Assembly (NCBI GenBank): GCA_021325515.1
Contig: JAJPHC010000037.1
Span: forward strand, 186,001 to 250,000
Length of the DNA: 64,000 bases
Direction of reading: 5' to 3'
Source: Acidobacteriota bacterium
GTDB taxonomy: Bacteria; Acidobacteriota; Thermoanaerobaculia; Gp7-AA8
Both the position numbers and the translations under genes were made by a program. This document shows positions 62,770-64,000 of the stretch, piece after piece (position 1 is the first letter of the stretch; each line of letters starts with the position of its first letter). The notes under the pieces were generated by a model that did no database searches, had not been told where the DNA came from, and saw only the letters and a program-made list of their open reading frames with translations.

Positions 62770-63267
62770 CTATTTCTTCGTTTCTTTCTCGGTCTTGGCC
62801 GTCGGGAGGTTCTTCGCCCTCCACTCGTTCCATCCACCGAGGAGACACGCTACGTTCTTGATGCCGTGAGCATTGAGATCAAGCACCGCACGGGCGCTGG
62901 TGTGCTCGGCCACTCAAGCACAGTAGGTGATGATGAACTTGTTTTTTGGCAGCTCCTTCTCGCGCGCAGCGAGCTCGGAGAGAGGGATGTTGATCGCGCC
63001 CTTGATGTGCTCCACATCGTACGAATCCTTCGGGCGCACATCGACGAAGATGGCCTTGTGCTGCTCCACCATCCGGATCGCTTCATCCTGCTTGATCCGG
63101 CGCGCAGACTCGAGCGACGGTTCGGCAGGAGCGGGTGCGGGAGTGAGTGTTGCAGTCGAAGTTGCGTTGCTGTTGATGGCGGGCTGTGGCGCCGTCTTCA
63201 TCTGTCCCCAGGCCAATCCTGCGGTGAAGAGCGCCGCTGCTGCGGCTGCTGCTGCCGGAATACGCAT
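62770..63267 (-). CDS. Exported rhodanese-like selenoprotein candidate (in-frame TGA)
   Basis: 165 codons if TGA is read through. A signal peptide (AAAAAAAALFTAGLAWG) and rhodanese domain (AIFVDVRPKDSYDVEHIKGAINIP, FIITYCA) match the neighbouring protein. At codon 118 (62914-62916) a TGA stands exactly where the paralogue has catalytic Cys108. Beyond it the frame continues VAEHTS...LNAHGIKN...LLGGWNEWR, as in the paralogue, up to TAG at 62770. Strong ribosome site (AGGAGG) before the ATG at 63267. A hairpin sits right after the TGA. Selenocysteine insertion is the best explanation; a nonsense mutation is the alternative. Confidence 0.8.
62881..62907 (-). promoter_or_regulatory. Candidate bacterial SECIS hairpin
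   Basis: Six codon positions after the TGA the mRNA can pair GAGCAC with GUGCUU (6 bp, one G-U), with possible inner GC/GC pairing around a small GCCCGU loop beginning with G. The loop lies about 20-25 bases after the UGA, within the usual window for bacterial SECIS elements. Fold not computed. Confidence 0.45.
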
Positions 63268-63345
63268 CAGGCGAAATCCTCCTGTCAGTCGGATCACTTA
63301 GTCTCCGCCTGAAACGGAGCATTCGCCGTGGTTGTTCCCGGCTCC

Positions 63346-63987
63346 TCAGGTTGCGGCGACGATCGCGCGTGACATCGTTTCACGCATCTCGCGGAACACG
63401 TTCTCCGGCGGGACACCCAGCTCGCGGAACGTCGACGCGCGGCGGAGGAGATTTTCCGCCGATTTCTCGTCGAGAACGCGCGAGTCGATGGTGCGATTGT
63501 TGATCTCGCAGAATGCGAACAGCGAGGCGAGCGCAACGCGGCGATTGCCTCCGCGGAACGGACGGTTCTGCAGCAGCGCGAAAAGAAACGCGGCGACCTT
63601 GTCCGGGAACGTCGGATACGCTTCGCGGCCGAGCGTCGTCACCTGAGGCCGCTGCACCGCCTGCACGAGTCCGAATTGTGATTCCACGACGCCCGGATGC
63701 GCCTGATTGCCGCCGAACTCCGCACTCACCGCTTTGTGCAGATCAACGAGATCCTGCACGGTGAGATAGCGCGTGCCGCCGTCAGTCTGTGAGGCGCCGA
63801 AAAGCGTTGGAGTACTTCTTGACGGCACGCTTGAAGGCTGCGGCGACGATGGGGTTGCTGAAGCCTCCGGTGTCTGCGGCTTTGGTTTTGCCGTTTCCAC
63901 CTTTTGGATCGGCGGCTTTCGCTGGGGCTTGGGCGCCGCCTTTTTTGCCGGCGGCTTCTTTGCTGACGGTTTGGCTTTTGCCGCCAC
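63346..63987 (-). CDS. Degenerate Doc/Fic-type protein with basic Ala/Lys/Pro tail
   Basis: 213 aa from GTG 63987, but the frame stays open to the window edge (PARK precedes), so the true start may be outside. Residues 1-60 are Lys/Ala/Pro-rich (AKPSAKKPPAKKAAPKPQRK), like histone H1 tails. From YLTVQDLVDLHKAVSAEFGG to NRPFRGGNRRVALASL the domain follows the Doc branch of the Fic family. However, the catalytic His and acidic residue of H-x-F-x-D-G-N are Arg142 and Gly146 here, so AMPylation/phosphorylation activity is doubtful. No antitoxin partner is visible. Confidence 0.75.
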   Translation of the reverse strand: MAAKAKPSAKKPPAKKAAPKPQRKPPIQKVETAKPKPQTPEASATPSSPQPSSVPSRSTPTLFGASQTDGGTRYLTVQDLVDLHKAVSAEFGGNQAHPGVVESQFGLVQAVQRPQVTTLGREAYPTFPDKVAAFLFALLQNRPFRGGNRRVALASLFAFCEINNRTIDSRVLDEKSAENLLRRASTFRELGVPPENVFREMRETMSRAIVAAT

Positions 63988-64000
63988 TTTCCGGGCGGGC

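Noticed and set aside
62914-63297. Rhodanese gene ending at 62914 as a truncated pseudogene
   Set aside because: Homology continues in the same frame for about 47 more residues beyond the TGA with no further disruption, and the TGA falls at the catalytic Cys, so read-through as Sec is more economical.

Overview
The window is a dense, high-GC chromosomal segment from a diderm (Gram-negative) bacterium. It carries about 62 protein genes with short gaps, many 4-base start/stop overlaps, and no rRNA, tRNA, phage or CRISPR. An envelope with two membranes is implied by MlaE/MlaF, a TamB/Omp85 protein, a porin-like protein and many signal peptides. The gene mix (DUF4388, zinc-ribbon TPR proteins, a GFNTDI-type unknown protein, large secreted repeat proteins) together with abundant short-unit intergenic repeats is most like Acidobacteriota, perhaps Thermoanaerobaculia. 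That placement is inference; no taxonomic marker gene is present.

Layout. 1-3.7 kb: end of fmt, rsmB, a GH15 glucan hydrolase and an HU protein with its own promoter. 3.8-7.3 kb (minus): small unknown protein, dGTPase-like HD hydrolase, GNAT, PhzF-like protein, urate-oxidase-type membrane protein. 7.4-15.9 kb (plus): a long operon SDR-alr-mlaE-mlaF-xseA-xseB-ispA-dxs-tlyA covering cell wall, lipid transport, DNA repair, isoprenoids and rRNA methylation. 15.9-17.7 kb (minus): rfbD, DUF4388 protein and a 59-residue TatA. 18-20.3 kb: PcrA/UvrD helicase. 20.3-27.5 kb (minus): two tandem secreted paralogues, a zinc-ribbon TPR protein, 3-hydroxyacyl-CoA dehydrogenase. 27.6-37.8 kb: histidine-kinase-like protein, CAP protein, MoeB-rhodanese, YqeY, pyrE, biotin carrier, HMG-CoA lyase, thioesterase, SirB1-like protein, an unknown protein and an SPFH-phosphatase-TPR fusion.

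38-42.5 kb is a Fur-headed operon: Fur, FTR1 iron permease, ApbE flavin transferase, porin-like protein, an exported FMN_bind protein with the flavinylation motif SGASLT, and a four-helix membrane protein with paired histidines. Together these suggest flavin-based extracytoplasmic electron transfer coupled to iron uptake. 42.5-50.6 kb: gltX, three pseudopilin-like genes, two small unknown genes, an ECF sigma/anti-sigma pair, fabI, an S9 peptidase and an Mpo1-like protein. 50.7-57.9 kb is one 2401-residue gene joining a TamB-like module to POTRA repeats and an Omp85 barrel. 57.9-64 kb: glycerate kinase, GGDEF protein, MarR, enolase, two exported rhodanese paralogues and a degenerate Doc/Fic protein.

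The strongest novelties are (i) a rhodanese whose catalytic cysteine codon is replaced by an in-frame TGA, with full homology continuing after it and a hairpin just downstream (probable selenoprotein); (ii) the TamB-Omp85 fusion; (iii) the Fur/flavinylation/iron operon; and (iv) several families of short tandem or palindromic repeats. One of these, a stop-free 9-bp unit, sits at the stop codons of several genes and inside the glycerate kinase coding sequence. A different GC-rich palindrome lies inside apbE.
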